A stretch of 64,000 nt of DNA, from positions 1 to 64,000 of the forward strand of contig NZ_JACIFD010000008.1 in NCBI RefSeq assembly GCF_014197205.1, given 5' to 3'. Shown here in pieces: positions 42,699 to 52,888 of the stretch. Every line of letters starts with the position of its first letter. The stretch's first letter is position 1. The translations under genes and the position numbers were made by a program. The notes below the pieces were generated by a model. The model saw only the letters and a list, made by a program, of their open reading frames with translations. It was not told the origin of the DNA and did not search any database. This stretch comes from Canibacter oris. Its GTDB lineage: Bacteria > Actinomycetota > Actinomycetes > Actinomycetales > Microbacteriaceae.

Positions 42699-43934
42699 CT
42701 ATTTCAGTCGCGTTATTTTTTTAGTGACTACGCTCCAGATGGCAGCTATGAAAGCTGCTGCGGGAACGGCAAACATTACAAACTGTAGTGACTGCAGCGC
42801 CAATAGCGCAGCTACCGTCCCCGGACCAAAGACCGCCGCAGCGCCTGAAAACATCGCCCACAACCCTAAAAATTTTGCTTTGCCACGCGCGGGACTTAAA
42901 TCAGCTCCGATTGTCATGTTGATTCCGGCACCAAAACCATTGCCCACTGATATCACCAAAACTCCCAACAGCATCCCCGTGAATGTGTTGGAAAAGGCGA
43001 GAATGATGTATCCCCCTCCGAACGAAACCAGACACAAAAACAGAGTTGCGATTCGCCCTACGTGATCTTTAAACCAGCCTCCCGGCACCATAAACAGCAG
43101 TTCAACAGCTGCTCCAATTGCCAACAGCAAAGCTATTTGTGAGGGCGCTAACTGCAATGCGACGCCTAATAGGGTGAGCAGTACCGGCAGCAAAACCCGC
43201 ATGGCGCTGAGGATCATAATACTGCAACCAATTATTAGCACTGCTGACCATCGAACTTTGTCGTTTGCAGACTCTGTATCGGCACTGCGTGCTGCACTGT
43301 TTGCGGCAGACTGGCCGACAGGCTCTCCCGCAAAACGGTTTTTATCGGAGACCGGGGCGCGGGTGGCGCAGAGGTAGGCCACAGCTACACAAGCTGCCGC
43401 GAAAAAGTAAACACTCCACAGCGGCAGGATGAGCAGCAGGCCCGCAGCGCAAAGCGGGCCAAGCAAGGCCCCAGCTCGCTGCGATCCACCCAACCCGGTC
43501 ATGGCGCGACCGCGCAGCGCAGCGGGAATTGCTGTCGCGACTAAAACTTGCCGCGCCAGGTTCCACACCGCCATCGCAGGCACCCGCAGCAGCATCGCAG
43601 CCACAAAAATCCCAAAGCTCACTGTGCTGCTGTTGAGCATCAGAGCAACCCCGGAGAGTGTCAAAAATAGCGCAACAATCACAGTGGAGTAGGCAATCGC
43701 TCGCGGCTCTCCAACACGGTCAATCAGCACACCGGCCGGCATCGAAAAACTTACAGCTAGAATGCCGACCAGAGCGATCAGAGCTGTCGCGGTAGCTGCG
43801 GGAGCACCAAATTGCAAGAGCGCTAACACCTGCACACTAAAAACTGCGGCAGCCGCCATCCCAAACAGCACTGTCGGAGCATAAACCGGCCAAAATAGCT
43901 GCCGTAAAACCCCGTTATCGGTCGGTGATGTCAC
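42699..43934 (-). CDS. MFS transporter
   Basis: 411 aa with 12 predicted membrane helices and a central cytoplasmic loop (about residues 190-225, polar, [13 protein letters not shown]). The loop between helices 2 and 3 carries [17 protein letters not shown], the MFS motif A-like stretch. Substrate unknown; drug efflux-like is possible. Its start overlaps rarA by 20 bases, so it is probably co-transcribed. Confidence 0.85.
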   Translation of the reverse strand: MTSPTDNGVLRQLFWPVYAPTVLFGMAAAAVFSVQVLALLQFGAPAATATALIALVGILAVSFSMPAGVLIDRVGEPRAIAYSTVIVALFLTLSGVALMLNSSTVSFGIFVAAMLLRVPAMAVWNLARQVLVATAIPAALRGRAMTGLGGSQRAGALLGPLCAAGLLLILPLWSVYFFAAACVAVAYLCATRAPVSDKNRFAGEPVGQSAANSAARSADTESANDKVRWSAVLIIGCSIMILSAMRVLLPVLLTLLGVALQLAPSQIALLLAIGAAVELLFMVPGGWFKDHVGRIATLFLCLVSFGGGYIILAFSNTFTGMLLGVLVISVGNGFGAGINMTIGADLSPARGKAKFLGLWAMFSGAAAVFGPGTVAALLALQSLQFVMFAVPAAAFIAAIWSVVTKKITRLK

Positions 43935-45261
43935 GAATCGCCTGTAATCTTTCTGCTATCACTGCCTCTTTGCCGTGCCGCGCCGGCACATAGTACTTTG
44001 TGCCCTGTAAAGTGTCGGGCAGATACTGCTGTGGCAGCACACCGCGCGGGTCATTGTGCGGATACTGATACCCCACCCCGTGCCCGAGTTTTTTAGCACC
44101 GGGATAGTGTGCATCACGCAGATGCAGCGGCACCACTCCGCATTTGCCAGCCTGCACATCCGCAAGCGCCGCATCAATGCCTCGAATCACCGCGTTCGAT
44201 TTCGGCGCGGTTGCCAAATAAATAGTGGCCTCCGCCAGTGGCAATCGAGCCTCCGGCAAACCAATCAGCTGGGTTGCCTGCGCTGCCGCGGTGGCAACCA
44301 CCAGGGCTTGCGGATCCGCCATTCCAATATCTTCCGCAGCGTGCACCATCAGGCGTCGCGCAATAAAACGCGGATCCTCACCCGCGGCAATCATCCGCGC
44401 CAGGTAGTGCAGCGCCGCATCGGGATTAGAGCCGCGAATAGACTTAATAAAAGCGCTGGTGACATCGTAGTGCTGATCGCCATTCTTGTCGTACCGTAAC
44501 AGCGCCCGATCTGCGATTTTCGCAACCACCTCCGCAGTGATTTCGGGCGTCTCGGGGCCTTCTTCAGGGAGTGTGGATCCGCCCTCCCCTGCCAGCACCG
44601 CAGCGGCCACAGCTTCCAACGTGGTTAATGCCCGCCGCGCGTCTCCCGCGGCAAACTGCACCAGTGCTTGCAGCGCCTCCGGAGTGCAAGTAACCGCTCC
44701 CGCGAGCCCCTGCGGCGCAGCTATTGCACGCTCCAGCAGTGTCTGCAGGTCGGGATCTCGCAGCGGTTGCAGCGTTACCTGCAACGAGCGTGAAAGCAGC
44801 GGCGAGATTACGGAGAAAGAAGGATTTTCAGTGGTCGCCGCGACCAGCGTCACCCAGCCATTTTCTACCCCGGGCAGCAGCGCGTCCTGCTGCGCTTTTG
44901 AGAAGCGATGGATTTCGTCGAGGAACAACACCGTCTGCGTGTTGAACAGGTCGCGACCGCGAAGTGCTTCTTCCATCACCTGCCGCACGTCTTTAATGCC
45001 CGCGGTAACAGCGGAGAGCTCAACAAATTTTTTGCCACTGCTGCGAGCCAGCGCCTGCGCAATGGTGGTTTTCCCGGTGCCTGGCGGGCCCCAAAGAATC
45101 ACCGAAACGCCAGATGTGTCAGACTCTGCCAGCTGCATCAACGGTGAACCCGGATACAGAATATGCTGCTGCCCCACCACCTCAGTGAGGGTGCTTGGGC
45201 GCATCCTAACCGCCAGTGGCTGGCGCACAGCTCGCCCCGCAAATGTCTGCCCTGATTCCAT
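43915..45261 (-). CDS. rarA: Replication-associated recombination protein A (AAA+ ATPase)
   Basis: 448 aa from ATG 45261; another ATG at 45270 overlaps a TAAAAT box that sits seven bases upstream of 45261, so the later start fits a leaderless transcript. Walker [14 protein letters not shown], Walker [16 protein letters not shown], sensor 2 and the C-terminal tetramerisation domain ([17 protein letters not shown]) of the MgsA/WRNIP1 family. Acts at stalled replication forks. Confidence 0.93.
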   Translation of the reverse strand: MESGQTFAGRAVRQPLAVRMRPSTLTEVVGQQHILYPGSPLMQLAESDTSGVSVILWGPPGTGKTTIAQALARSSGKKFVELSAVTAGIKDVRQVMEEALRGRDLFNTQTVLFLDEIHRFSKAQQDALLPGVENGWVTLVAATTENPSFSVISPLLSRSLQVTLQPLRDPDLQTLLERAIAAPQGLAGAVTCTPEALQALVQFAAGDARRALTTLEAVAAAVLAGEGGSTLPEEGPETPEITAEVVAKIADRALLRYDKNGDQHYDVTSAFIKSIRGSNPDAALHYLARMIAAGEDPRFIARRLMVHAAEDIGMADPQALVVATAAAQATQLIGLPEARLPLAEATIYLATAPKSNAVIRGIDAALADVQAGKCGVVPLHLRDAHYPGAKKLGHGVGYQYPHNDPRGVLPQQYLPDTLQGTKYYVPARHGKEAVIAERLQAIRDITDR

Positions 45262-45395
45262 AAGTCTCATTTTATAACTAGTGAGGGTGCCGAAACTGTG
45301 CTGCGCTGTATAAACACAGATTAACCGGGTATAGTTAGAAGCGTCCTATTCAGCGGTGCATGGCACCGTTCACTCGCTAGCGAAAGAGACTGACC

Positions 45396-46616
45396 GTGAC
45401 CGAAGAAACTATCCAGAACGAATTTGGCCGTGTCGACGCAGATGGCACTGTCTACGTGAAAGACGGCGATACCGAACGAGCAGTGGGTCAATTCTCTGAC
45501 GGCAGCCCAGCCGAAGCGATGGCCTTCTACACCCGCCGTTTTGAAGATTTGATGGGTCAGGTGACGCTGGCTGAGGCTCGTATCTCGCAGGGCACCGCTG
45601 GAGTGCAGGTTGTACAGACTGTCGCGAAGCTGGCTGAGCAGGTGAAAGAACCGGCTGCGGTTGGTAACCTGGCGGCACTGCGTGACCGTGTTGCCGCACT
45701 GGAAACCCGCGCCGCAGAATTTGCAGCCGCGCAGAAAGCCCAGAAGGAAGCAGCTAAAGCGCAAGCTGCGGCAGAGCGAGAGGCGATTGTGGTGGCAGCA
45801 GAAGAGCTGGCCGCACAGCCGCACGACAAGATTCGCTGGAAAGACACCGGCAAAGCTTTCGAAGATTTGTTTGCGCAGTGGCAGCACCACCAGCGCACTA
45901 CCGTACAGCTGCCGAAAACTCAGGCTGATGCGCTGTGGAAACGGTTCCGCAACGCGCGGCAGGGTTTCGAGCAGGCTCGCCGCCGTTACTTTGCACAGAT
46001 TGACGCCACCAATAAAGAGGTGAAGGCAGGCAAGGAGCGCATCATCGCACGCGCTGAAGAGCTCGCCGCGCAGGGCGCTGCCGCGATTCCAAGCTACCGG
46101 CAGCTGCTTGACGAGTGGAAAGCGATGCCACGCGCAAACCGCAAGATTGAAGACTCCCTGTGGGAACGGTTTAAAGCAGCAGGCGATGTGCTCTACAGCG
46201 CTCGCGCAGCTGAAATGGCTGTTGTTGACGGTGAGCAGAGCGAGAACCTGGTGCGTAAGCAGGAGCTGCTGGGCGAAGGCGAAGCGCTGCTGCAGCTGAC
46301 TGATCACAAAGCCGCACGACAGCAGCTGACTGCGCTGCAGCTACGTTGGGATGAAATTGGCCGTGTCCCAAAGCAGAATGTGCGTGAGGTAGAGTCACGC
46401 ATGCGCAAGCTTGAGGATCACGTAAAGCAGCTTGAAGAAGACTACTGGAAGGCCACCGACCCAGAGCCAGAGGCTCGCAGCGCTGGACTGCGCGGGCAGC
46501 TAGAGACTTCTATCGCTGAGATTCAGGCGGAGCTGCAAGAAGCTACCGGCGCACGAAAAACCGCGCTGGAAGAAAAGCTCAAGACGCAGCAGGAATGGCT
46601 AGCAGCGCTCAGCTAA
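45396..46616 (+). CDS. DUF349 domain protein
   Basis: 406 aa from GTG 45396 with GAAAGAGA before it. Long charged helices contain repeated DUF349 units built around the pattern W/R-x-F-x-x-A (KDTGKAFEDLFAQWQHHQR and SLWERFKAAGDVLYSARAA). Cytoplasmic coiled coil; function is unknown but the family is conserved in Actinobacteria near rel, as here. Divergent from rarA. Confidence 0.85.
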   Translation: MTEETIQNEFGRVDADGTVYVKDGDTERAVGQFSDGSPAEAMAFYTRRFEDLMGQVTLAEARISQGTAGVQVVQTVAKLAEQVKEPAAVGNLAALRDRVAALETRAAEFAAAQKAQKEAAKAQAAAEREAIVVAAEELAAQPHDKIRWKDTGKAFEDLFAQWQHHQRTTVQLPKTQADALWKRFRNARQGFEQARRRYFAQIDATNKEVKAGKERIIARAEELAAQGAAAIPSYRQLLDEWKAMPRANRKIEDSLWERFKAAGDVLYSARAAEMAVVDGEQSENLVRKQELLGEGEALLQLTDHKAARQQLTALQLRWDEIGRVPKQNVREVESRMRKLEDHVKQLEEDYWKATDPEPEARSAGLRGQLETSIAEIQAELQEATGARKTALEEKLKTQQEWLAALS

Positions 46617-46727
46617 CCTGCATGAAGGTTAGCTGTTGAGCGTGTTGCCACGCTCTCACCTGGCTGAGTTTTCAACAGATTCTGAGTTTGGGTCGCATAC
46701 GTAACGTACGCGGCCCAAACTTTATTT

Positions 46728-47438
46728 ATGAGTATTTCTGTCGCACAATTCAACCCGTATCCCCTCACGGTTCAAGCTTTGCCGATGCTGCACACCCTGC
46801 CTGCACCCGTGCTGCAGCGGCACCTCAGCCGTGGCGAAGTGATGAGGCTCGGCGCCGGCTTTTGCCTGCCGCACACAGCAGAGGTTCCGCTCGCCCGACT
46901 TTATAGTTTAGCTCCGCTGCTGCCGCACCCACAGCGGGTGGCGCTGTGTCGCAGCACCGCAGCATGGGTGTGGAATGCGCTGCAGGGCTTGCCACCTTGT
47001 CTTGAGGTAAATACGTTACCACCGTACAGCCGGGTCAGCACTCAGCTGCCGGACAGCACCACCCCGGCGCTGCATGTTGTCGCGCACTACAGCAGATACC
47101 GCCCGGAAGATCTAGTCACCTATCAGGGGCTAACTGTGACCAGCCGACTACGCACCCTGTTAGATCTGCTGTATCACCCTGGCAAAGACCCGCACACCAC
47201 GCTGCTAACCTGCCACCGGTTACGGCTGAGCCTCGGCCTGAAGCTGCCTGCACTCACCGCGGTTGTGACTGAGCGGCGGCATCCGCAAAAACGCACAGCG
47301 CTGCACCAGCTGGCAGTGCTAGCAGCAGATGAAGCGGCAACACCCGAAGCGCTGGCAAACACAACCGAAAGCCAGCGGGCACCCACCATGGCTGTCAAAA
47401 GCTCCGAGACAAAGTCTCACACGGTATTGACGCGGTAA
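46728..47438 (+). CDS. AbiEi-like transcriptional regulator (putative)
   Basis: 236 aa. An N-terminal winged-helix-like region (LPAPVLQRHLSRGEVMRLGAGF) is followed by HYSRYRPEDLVTYQGLTVT and SRLRTLLDLL, the pattern of AbiEi/type IV antitoxin-like proteins common in Actinobacteria. The usual DUF559 nuclease-like part is reduced and no toxin gene is adjacent. It converges on rel with a 22-base overlap of coding ends. ATG lacks a clear ribosome site. Confidence 0.6.
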   Translation: MSISVAQFNPYPLTVQALPMLHTLPAPVLQRHLSRGEVMRLGAGFCLPHTAEVPLARLYSLAPLLPHPQRVALCRSTAAWVWNALQGLPPCLEVNTLPPYSRVSTQLPDSTTPALHVVAHYSRYRPEDLVTYQGLTVTSRLRTLLDLLYHPGKDPHTTLLTCHRLRLSLGLKLPALTAVVTERRHPQKRTALHQLAVLAADEAATPEALANTTESQRAPTMAVKSSETKSHTVLTR

Positions 47439-49669
47439 ACGTCATAGACACCGTCAATGCGCCGCACCGCGTTCAAAACCCGCTCTAAATGGGTTGCGTT
47501 TGCCATTTCGAAAGTGAAGCGGCTCGTTGCCACGCGCGAGCTAGAGGTTTGCACCGATGCTGACAGAATATTTACATGGTGCTCAGCCAAAACTCTCGTC
47601 ACATCAGACAGCAGGCGGGAACGATCCAGCGCTTCCACCTGAATATTGACGAGGAAAGCATTGTGTTGATTCTCAGCCCAGGTGACCTCGATTAACCGTT
47701 CAGCCTGATCCTGCAGCGCAATATAGTTCAGGCACTCTGTGCGATGCACCGAAACGCCCTGGCCCCGAGTCACAAACCCGCCGATGTCATCGCCAGGAAC
47801 TGGGGTGCAGCACTTCGCGAGCTTCACCAACAGGTCAGCTTCGCCGCGCACCACCACGCCGCAATCGTTCGTCTGCTTCGTGTAGAGCCGTTTCGCGGCA
47901 GGCAGTGAGTGATCAACACTCTCGGCTTCGCTGTTGTCATCCCCTGCTAGGGTTTGCTGTAGCCGCTCCACAGTTTTCTGCGCTGAAATACGCCCCTCAC
48001 CAATCGCAATATAGAGCGAATCGATGTCGGCGTAGTGCAGCTCCAATGCAACCTGTTTAATCGCGTCAGCCTGCATCAAACGCTGCAGCGGCAGATTTTG
48101 TTTACGTAGCTCCTTGAACAGCTGTTCTTTACCGCTCTCTGCAGCATCCGCGCGGCGTTCTTTAGTGAACCACTGCCGAATTTTGTTTTGCGCGCGCTTG
48201 CTCTTGACAAAATTCAGCCAGTCTTTGCTTGGCCCGGCATTCGGATCGTTAGAGGTCAAAACCTCCACCACGTCACCGGTTTTGAGCACAGTCTCAAGAC
48301 CGACAAGCCGGCTATTAACACGCGCACCCATGGTTTTGTAACCAACAGTTGTGTGCACCGCGAAGGCAAAATCTACCGGCGTTGCCCCCGCAGGCAAGCC
48401 GATTGCCTTGCCCTGTGGGGTGAAAACATAAACCTCTTTGGCCCCGATCTCAAAGCGCAACGCCTCCAAGAATTCGCCCGGATCAGCAGTCTCTGCTTGC
48501 CAATCGTTAATGTGCGACAGCCACGCCATTTCGGTGGCGTGAATATTTTTATCGCCCCCGCCATCACGCTGATTCTGCTTGTATTTCCAGTGCGCCGCAA
48601 CACCGTACTCTGCGCGCTGATGCATTTCATAAGTGCGCACCTGAATCTCTACTGCGCGCCCATCAGGGCCAATCACCGAGGTGTGCAGCGATTGATAGAG
48701 ATTAAATTTTGGGCTCGCAATATAGTCTTTAAACCGCCCCGGGATTGGAATCCACCGCGCGTGCACCGCGCCAAGCACGGCATAGCAGTCGCGGATCGAC
48801 TCCACCAAAACCCTAATTCCCACCAGGTCATAGATTTCGTCAAAGTCTTTGCCGCGCACCACCATCTTCTGATAAATCGAGTACAGCTCTTTCGGGCGAC
48901 CCGTAACAGTGCCGCGCAACTTGTGGGTGCGCAAATCAGACTCTAGCGCATCGGTCACCTTCTGCACCAGCTCCTCACGCTGCGGATTACGCTGAGCTAC
49001 CAGATTTTCAATCTCACTGTAGAGCTTCGGTTTCAGCACCGCGAAAGACAGATCCTCAAGCTCAGTCTTAATCGACTGAATACCCAGGCGGTGCGCCAGA
49101 GGAGCATAAATTTCGAGGGTTTCCTTAGCCTTAGAACGTGCTTTCTCTGCCGGCATAAAACCCCAGGTGCGAGCATTATGCAAACGATCAGCCAGTTTAA
49201 TAACCAAAACCCGAATGTCTTTGGTCATCGCAACAATCATCTTGCGCACGGTCTCCGCCTGCGCGGCCTCACCGTACTGCAGCTTGTCAAGCTTGGTAAC
49301 TCCGTCTACCAGCAGCGCAATCTCAGCCCCAAAGTCGGCGGTCAGCTGCTCCACTGTGTAGTCTGTGTCTTCCACGGTGTCATGCAACAGCGCGCCCGCC
49401 ACAACAGTTGCCGTAACTCCCAAGTCTGCGAGAATCTGTGCCACCGCAACCGGATGCGTAATATACGGCTCGCCGCTTTTACGCACCTGCGTGCGGTGGT
49501 ACTCCGCAGCAACCGCGTATGCTCTCCGGATTAGATCCAGATCAGAGCGTGGGTGATTAGCCTTCACCGTGCGGATCAGCTGCTCAATTCCCTCCGGATT
49601 CTGGCCGCGGCCGAAAACACGAGGCACAAACCTTCTAATTGAACTTGGTGCACCGTTACTAGCCATCAC
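47417..49669 (-). CDS. rel: Bifunctional (p)ppGpp synthetase/hydrolase
   Basis: 750 aa of the actinobacterial Rel type. HD hydrolase domain near residues 55-180 with ITHPVAVAQIL and ALLHDTVEDTDYT; synthetase domain with ELYSIYQKMVVRGKDF and NLYQSLHTSVIGPDG; TGS domain (VYVFTPQGKAIGLPAGATP) and a C-terminal ACT domain. It makes and degrades the stringent alarmone. Downstream of secD-secF, in the conserved order of Actinobacteria, but without apt. Confidence 0.97.
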   Translation of the reverse strand: MMASNGAPSSIRRFVPRVFGRGQNPEGIEQLIRTVKANHPRSDLDLIRRAYAVAAEYHRTQVRKSGEPYITHPVAVAQILADLGVTATVVAGALLHDTVEDTDYTVEQLTADFGAEIALLVDGVTKLDKLQYGEAAQAETVRKMIVAMTKDIRVLVIKLADRLHNARTWGFMPAEKARSKAKETLEIYAPLAHRLGIQSIKTELEDLSFAVLKPKLYSEIENLVAQRNPQREELVQKVTDALESDLRTHKLRGTVTGRPKELYSIYQKMVVRGKDFDEIYDLVGIRVLVESIRDCYAVLGAVHARWIPIPGRFKDYIASPKFNLYQSLHTSVIGPDGRAVEIQVRTYEMHQRAEYGVAAHWKYKQNQRDGGGDKNIHATEMAWLSHINDWQAETADPGEFLEALRFEIGAKEVYVFTPQGKAIGLPAGATPVDFAFAVHTTVGYKTMGARVNSRLVGLETVLKTGDVVEVLTSNDPNAGPSKDWLNFVKSKRAQNKIRQWFTKERRADAAESGKEQLFKELRKQNLPLQRLMQADAIKQVALELHYADIDSLYIAIGEGRISAQKTVERLQQTLAGDDNSEAESVDHSLPAAKRLYTKQTNDCGVVVRGEADLLVKLAKCCTPVPGDDIGGFVTRGQGVSVHRTECLNYIALQDQAERLIEVTWAENQHNAFLVNIQVEALDRSRLLSDVTRVLAEHHVNILSASVQTSSSRVATSRFTFEMANATHLERVLNAVRRIDGVYDVYRVNTV

Positions 49670-49684
49670 AGCCTCCCTAGAGTT

Positions 49685-49709
49685 CAGGAATTAAAATTTA
49701 TAATTCCTG
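49685..49709. terminator. Hairpin between secF and rel
   Basis: CAGGAATTA / TAATTCCTG, 9-bp stem with 7-base loop, AT-rich. May be a weak terminator for secDF or a structured rel leader. Confidence 0.55.
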
Positions 49710-49734
49710 ATTGTAACGCGTCAGCAGAGCAAAA

Positions 49735-50763
49735 TTATTTTTTCACGCTCTTACGCGCCGCTTTTTTCTTAACCTCGCCGTTCTTAACCGCGATAATTTC
49801 AGCGTCAAGCTCCTGCAGCGCACTCTCCTTTTCCCGCATGTGCACATAAACCGGTGCGGCGATGAAAATAGTTGAGTATGCGCCAACAAGAATACCGATG
49901 AACAGCGCCAGAGCGATGTCACGCAGTGTTCCAGCCCCGAGCACATATGCGCCGATAAAGAGAATCGAGCCAACCGGCAGCAACCCTACAACAGAGGTGT
50001 TAATCGAGCGCACCAGGGTTTGGTTAACCGCGAGATTTACAGCCTCCGCAAAAGTCTGCTGCTTCTCACGCATCACATCAGGAATCGTGTTCTCACGAAT
50101 TTTATCGAAAACCACCACGGTGTCGTACAGGGAGTACCCGAGAATCGTAAGGAACCCGATAACCGCTGCAGGAGTGATTTCAAAGCCTGCAAGCCCATAC
50201 ACACCAGCGGTCACAATCATGTCGTGTGCGAGAGCGATCATCGCCGCCAGCGACATTTTCCAGGTGCGGAAGTAAATCGCCATGGTGACAGTTGCGAACA
50301 ACAGGAACACCACCAGTGCAATCACCGCAGAGCGTGTCACATCTTTGCCCCAAACCGCACCAATAAATGACGAGGTCACTTCACTCTGGTCGACGTTGTA
50401 AGCAGCAGCAAGCAGTTCAGCAACGCGCTGCGAATCAGCTTTTTCGAGCTGCGCAGTCTGCACCTGTACATCACTTGTGCCCACAAGGGTAACCCGCGGC
50501 TCAGAATCACCAACAACCTCTTTAACCGCCGCAATTGCCGGCGCAGTATCGCGTTCCTGCTCCCCGACATGCACCTGGAACTGGCTGCCACCGGTGAACT
50601 CAATGCCCAGTGCATAGCCGCCACGCACCAGCGGGCCGAGCACCGCAATCACCACAAAAACGAGCGCTAGCAAATACCACAGCTTCCGCTTGGCAACAAA
50701 GCCAAACGATTTTTTACCGGTGTAAAGATCGTTACCAAACTGCGCGAATGAGAACTTAGCCAT
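49735..50763 (-). CDS. secF: Protein translocase subunit SecF
   Basis: 342 aa, six membrane helices and a periplasmic P1-like domain. GIEFTGGSQFQV near residue 75 and GYSLYDTVVVFDKIRENT are family signatures. With SecD it uses proton-motive force to help Sec export. Lys-rich tail (KKKAARKSVKK) is typical of actinobacterial SecF. Starts two bases after secD. Confidence 0.96.
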   Translation of the reverse strand: MAKFSFAQFGNDLYTGKKSFGFVAKRKLWYLLALVFVVIAVLGPLVRGGYALGIEFTGGSQFQVHVGEQERDTAPAIAAVKEVVGDSEPRVTLVGTSDVQVQTAQLEKADSQRVAELLAAAYNVDQSEVTSSFIGAVWGKDVTRSAVIALVVFLLFATVTMAIYFRTWKMSLAAMIALAHDMIVTAGVYGLAGFEITPAAVIGFLTILGYSLYDTVVVFDKIRENTIPDVMREKQQTFAEAVNLAVNQTLVRSINTSVVGLLPVGSILFIGAYVLGAGTLRDIALALFIGILVGAYSTIFIAAPVYVHMREKESALQELDAEIIAVKNGEVKKKAARKSVKK

Positions 50764-50765
50764 TT

Positions 50766-52466
50766 TTAGCCTTCCTGATTTTCTCGCGCGGCAGCTGCCT
50801 TGCGTTCTGCAATTGTCTGATTAGTCTGTCCGGCTTTCGCCTTGCGTGACGCCTTATTTGCACGAGGCGCCCCGGAGCTCACTTTGCCGCGGCCCTGATA
50901 CTTAGCTGGCACGCCGAGGGCGCGCGGATCCAACCCCGATGCAGGATGGCCCTGACCCCAGAATCGGGTGCGTGCCATCAAGGTCAGCATCGGATGCGTA
51001 AACAGCGCCACCACAATCAAGTCAACCAGTGTGGTGAGCCCAAGCGTGAACGCGAAACCACGCACGTTACCAACCGCTAAGAGGAACAGAATAATCGCCG
51101 CGAGGAAGAAGATAGTATCGGAGGCGAGGATCGTGCGGAAGGCTTGCTTCCACCCCTGCTGCACGGCGTCTACCAAGCCCAGCCCATCACGCAGCGAATC
51201 ACGCACGCGCTCAAAGTACACGATGAAGCTGTCGGCGGTGAAGCCAATCGCCACGATAATACCGGTCACGCCGGCCAGCGATAGGCGGTAACCGTAACGC
51301 CAGCTAAAGAGGGTCAGCAGCAAGTATGTCAGCAATGCCGCCACCAGCAGCGAGGTCACAGTCAGAATCGCGAGCCCGCGGTATTGGAAGATGGAGTAAA
51401 TTACCACGATCAGCAGACCGATAACGCCGGCGATCAAACCTGCCTGCAGCTGGCTGACACCGAGAGTTGCAGAGATATCCTCCTGGCTCTGCACCTGGAA
51501 GCTAATCGGCAACGCACCGTGCTTCAGCTGGTCTCCCAGCAGCGCTGAGCTCTGCTCGTCGAAGTTACCGGTAATCTGCGCGTTGCCGTCGAGGATTGCG
51601 GCGTTCATGCTCGGCGCTGAAATTACGCGCCCGTCAACCACGAAGGAAAACTGATTGTACGGGCTTTGCTGCGCCAAAAGCCGCTGGCTAATTGCCGCAA
51701 ACTGCTTGGTGCCTTCCGCGTCAAAAGAAATATTTACGGCCCACTGCCCGGTTGCCGCGCCGGTCTGGGTAGTTACCAGCCCGCTGCCGGCATCAGCGAT
51801 GGTGTCACCTGTCATCTCGACCGGCGCCAGAATGTATTTTACCTGACCGGTGGTGTCGCAGGTAATCAGTGGGAGGGCTGGATCGGCCTCCCCAAGATCC
51901 GCCAAAGCCTCGTCAGAACACACAAAGTTGTCAAACTTGTCGATTAACGCCGGGGTCAGCCATTCCAGGCTACCGGCTTCACTCGGGCGCGGCTCTGGAT
52001 AGAGCTTAGCGTCAGCTGCTGCGGTGTCAAGCCCGGCCGCCTGCTTTTGCTCCGCAGTGACCGCGTTAGCTCCAGCGCCCACAGCCAAAACCGCACGCAA
52101 ATCTAGCCGTGCGGAGGCTTCAATCCGCTCCAGTGTGGCCTGATCGGCTTTACCCGGGATGGAAATCAGAATGTTGGAACCGCCCATGGTGCCAACCTCA
52201 GCTTCGGCAACACCGGAAGAATCAACACGCTGACGAATAATCGCCACAGCCTGTTCCACCTGCTCCGCGGTTACTTCTGCGCCGTCAGTGTTTTTGGGTG
52301 CCAACAGAATCTGTGTACCGCCCTGCAAGTCAAGTGCTAGTTTCGGCACCAGAGTTGCCTCGCCGCGATTAAAACCCACCCCGATCAACGCAGCAATCGC
52401 CGCGATGATCACAATTAGCCAGACTAGCGCACGTCTGGCGCTTTTAACAGCCGGTGCTGCAGCCAC
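50766..52466 (-). CDS. secD: Protein translocase subunit SecD
   Basis: 566 aa. LDLQGGTQILL near residue 45, IRQRVDSSGVAEAEV, and a five-helix C-terminal half with GFTADSFIVYFERVRDSLR. A long Ala/Lys/Arg-rich tail follows. Coupled with secF. Its gene is separated from yajC by a hairpin at 52523. Confidence 0.96.
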   Translation of the reverse strand: MAAAPAVKSARRALVWLIVIIAAIAALIGVGFNRGEATLVPKLALDLQGGTQILLAPKNTDGAEVTAEQVEQAVAIIRQRVDSSGVAEAEVGTMGGSNILISIPGKADQATLERIEASARLDLRAVLAVGAGANAVTAEQKQAAGLDTAAADAKLYPEPRPSEAGSLEWLTPALIDKFDNFVCSDEALADLGEADPALPLITCDTTGQVKYILAPVEMTGDTIADAGSGLVTTQTGAATGQWAVNISFDAEGTKQFAAISQRLLAQQSPYNQFSFVVDGRVISAPSMNAAILDGNAQITGNFDEQSSALLGDQLKHGALPISFQVQSQEDISATLGVSQLQAGLIAGVIGLLIVVIYSIFQYRGLAILTVTSLLVAALLTYLLLTLFSWRYGYRLSLAGVTGIIVAIGFTADSFIVYFERVRDSLRDGLGLVDAVQQGWKQAFRTILASDTIFFLAAIILFLLAVGNVRGFAFTLGLTTLVDLIVVALFTHPMLTLMARTRFWGQGHPASGLDPRALGVPAKYQGRGKVSSGAPRANKASRKAKAGQTNQTIAERKAAAARENQEG

Positions 52467-52522
52467 TGTTTTTACCTCACCTTGATAAATGCGAAAGAAT
52501 CATGCCGTGTGACATGAAAAGC

Positions 52523-52540
52523 GCACCGCCTAAGCGGTGC
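52523..52540. terminator. Hairpin between yajC and secD
   Basis: GCACCGC / GCGGTGC with a 4-base loop; on the minus strand only AT-rich sequence follows, so partial read-through into secD is likely. Confidence 0.55.
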
Positions 52541-52554
52541 ACTTAACTTGGAAT

Positions 52555-52869
52555 CTAGTTTTCGTCGAGCGGTGCTGCCTGCTCAGCGGTTTCTTCCTGC
52601 TTCACAGTCTGCGCAATTGCCTGGGTGTGCACCTCAATAGCTGCGTCTCCGGAAGCGATTACCGCGCGGTTGGCTTCGTTATCGATAGAGATAATTCGAC
52701 CGAAAATGCCGCTGGTCAGCATCACTTCGACGCCTGGGCGCAGGCTGTTCTGCAGCTGTTCCTGCATTTCCTTACGCTTCTTGTTGTTACGGAACATAAA
52801 GAAAATCAGCACGGCCAGCAGACCGAACATTACTAGCGACATTGGATCGATCACAACAACCTCTTTCAA
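52555..52869 (-). CDS. yajC: Preprotein translocase subunit YajC
   Basis: 104 aa. One N-terminal membrane helix (MSLVMFGLLAVLIFFMF) followed by the RNNKKRKEMQEQL basic helix and MLTSGIFGRIISID, both conserved in YajC. A Glu/Ala/Gln tail is variable. YajC associates with SecDF at the Sec channel. Confidence 0.93.
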   Translation of the reverse strand: MKEVVVIDPMSLVMFGLLAVLIFFMFRNNKKRKEMQEQLQNSLRPGVEVMLTSGIFGRIISIDNEANRAVIASGDAAIEVHTQAIAQTVKQEETAEQAAPLDEN

Positions 52870-52888
52870 TATTGTCTTAACTATTTGA

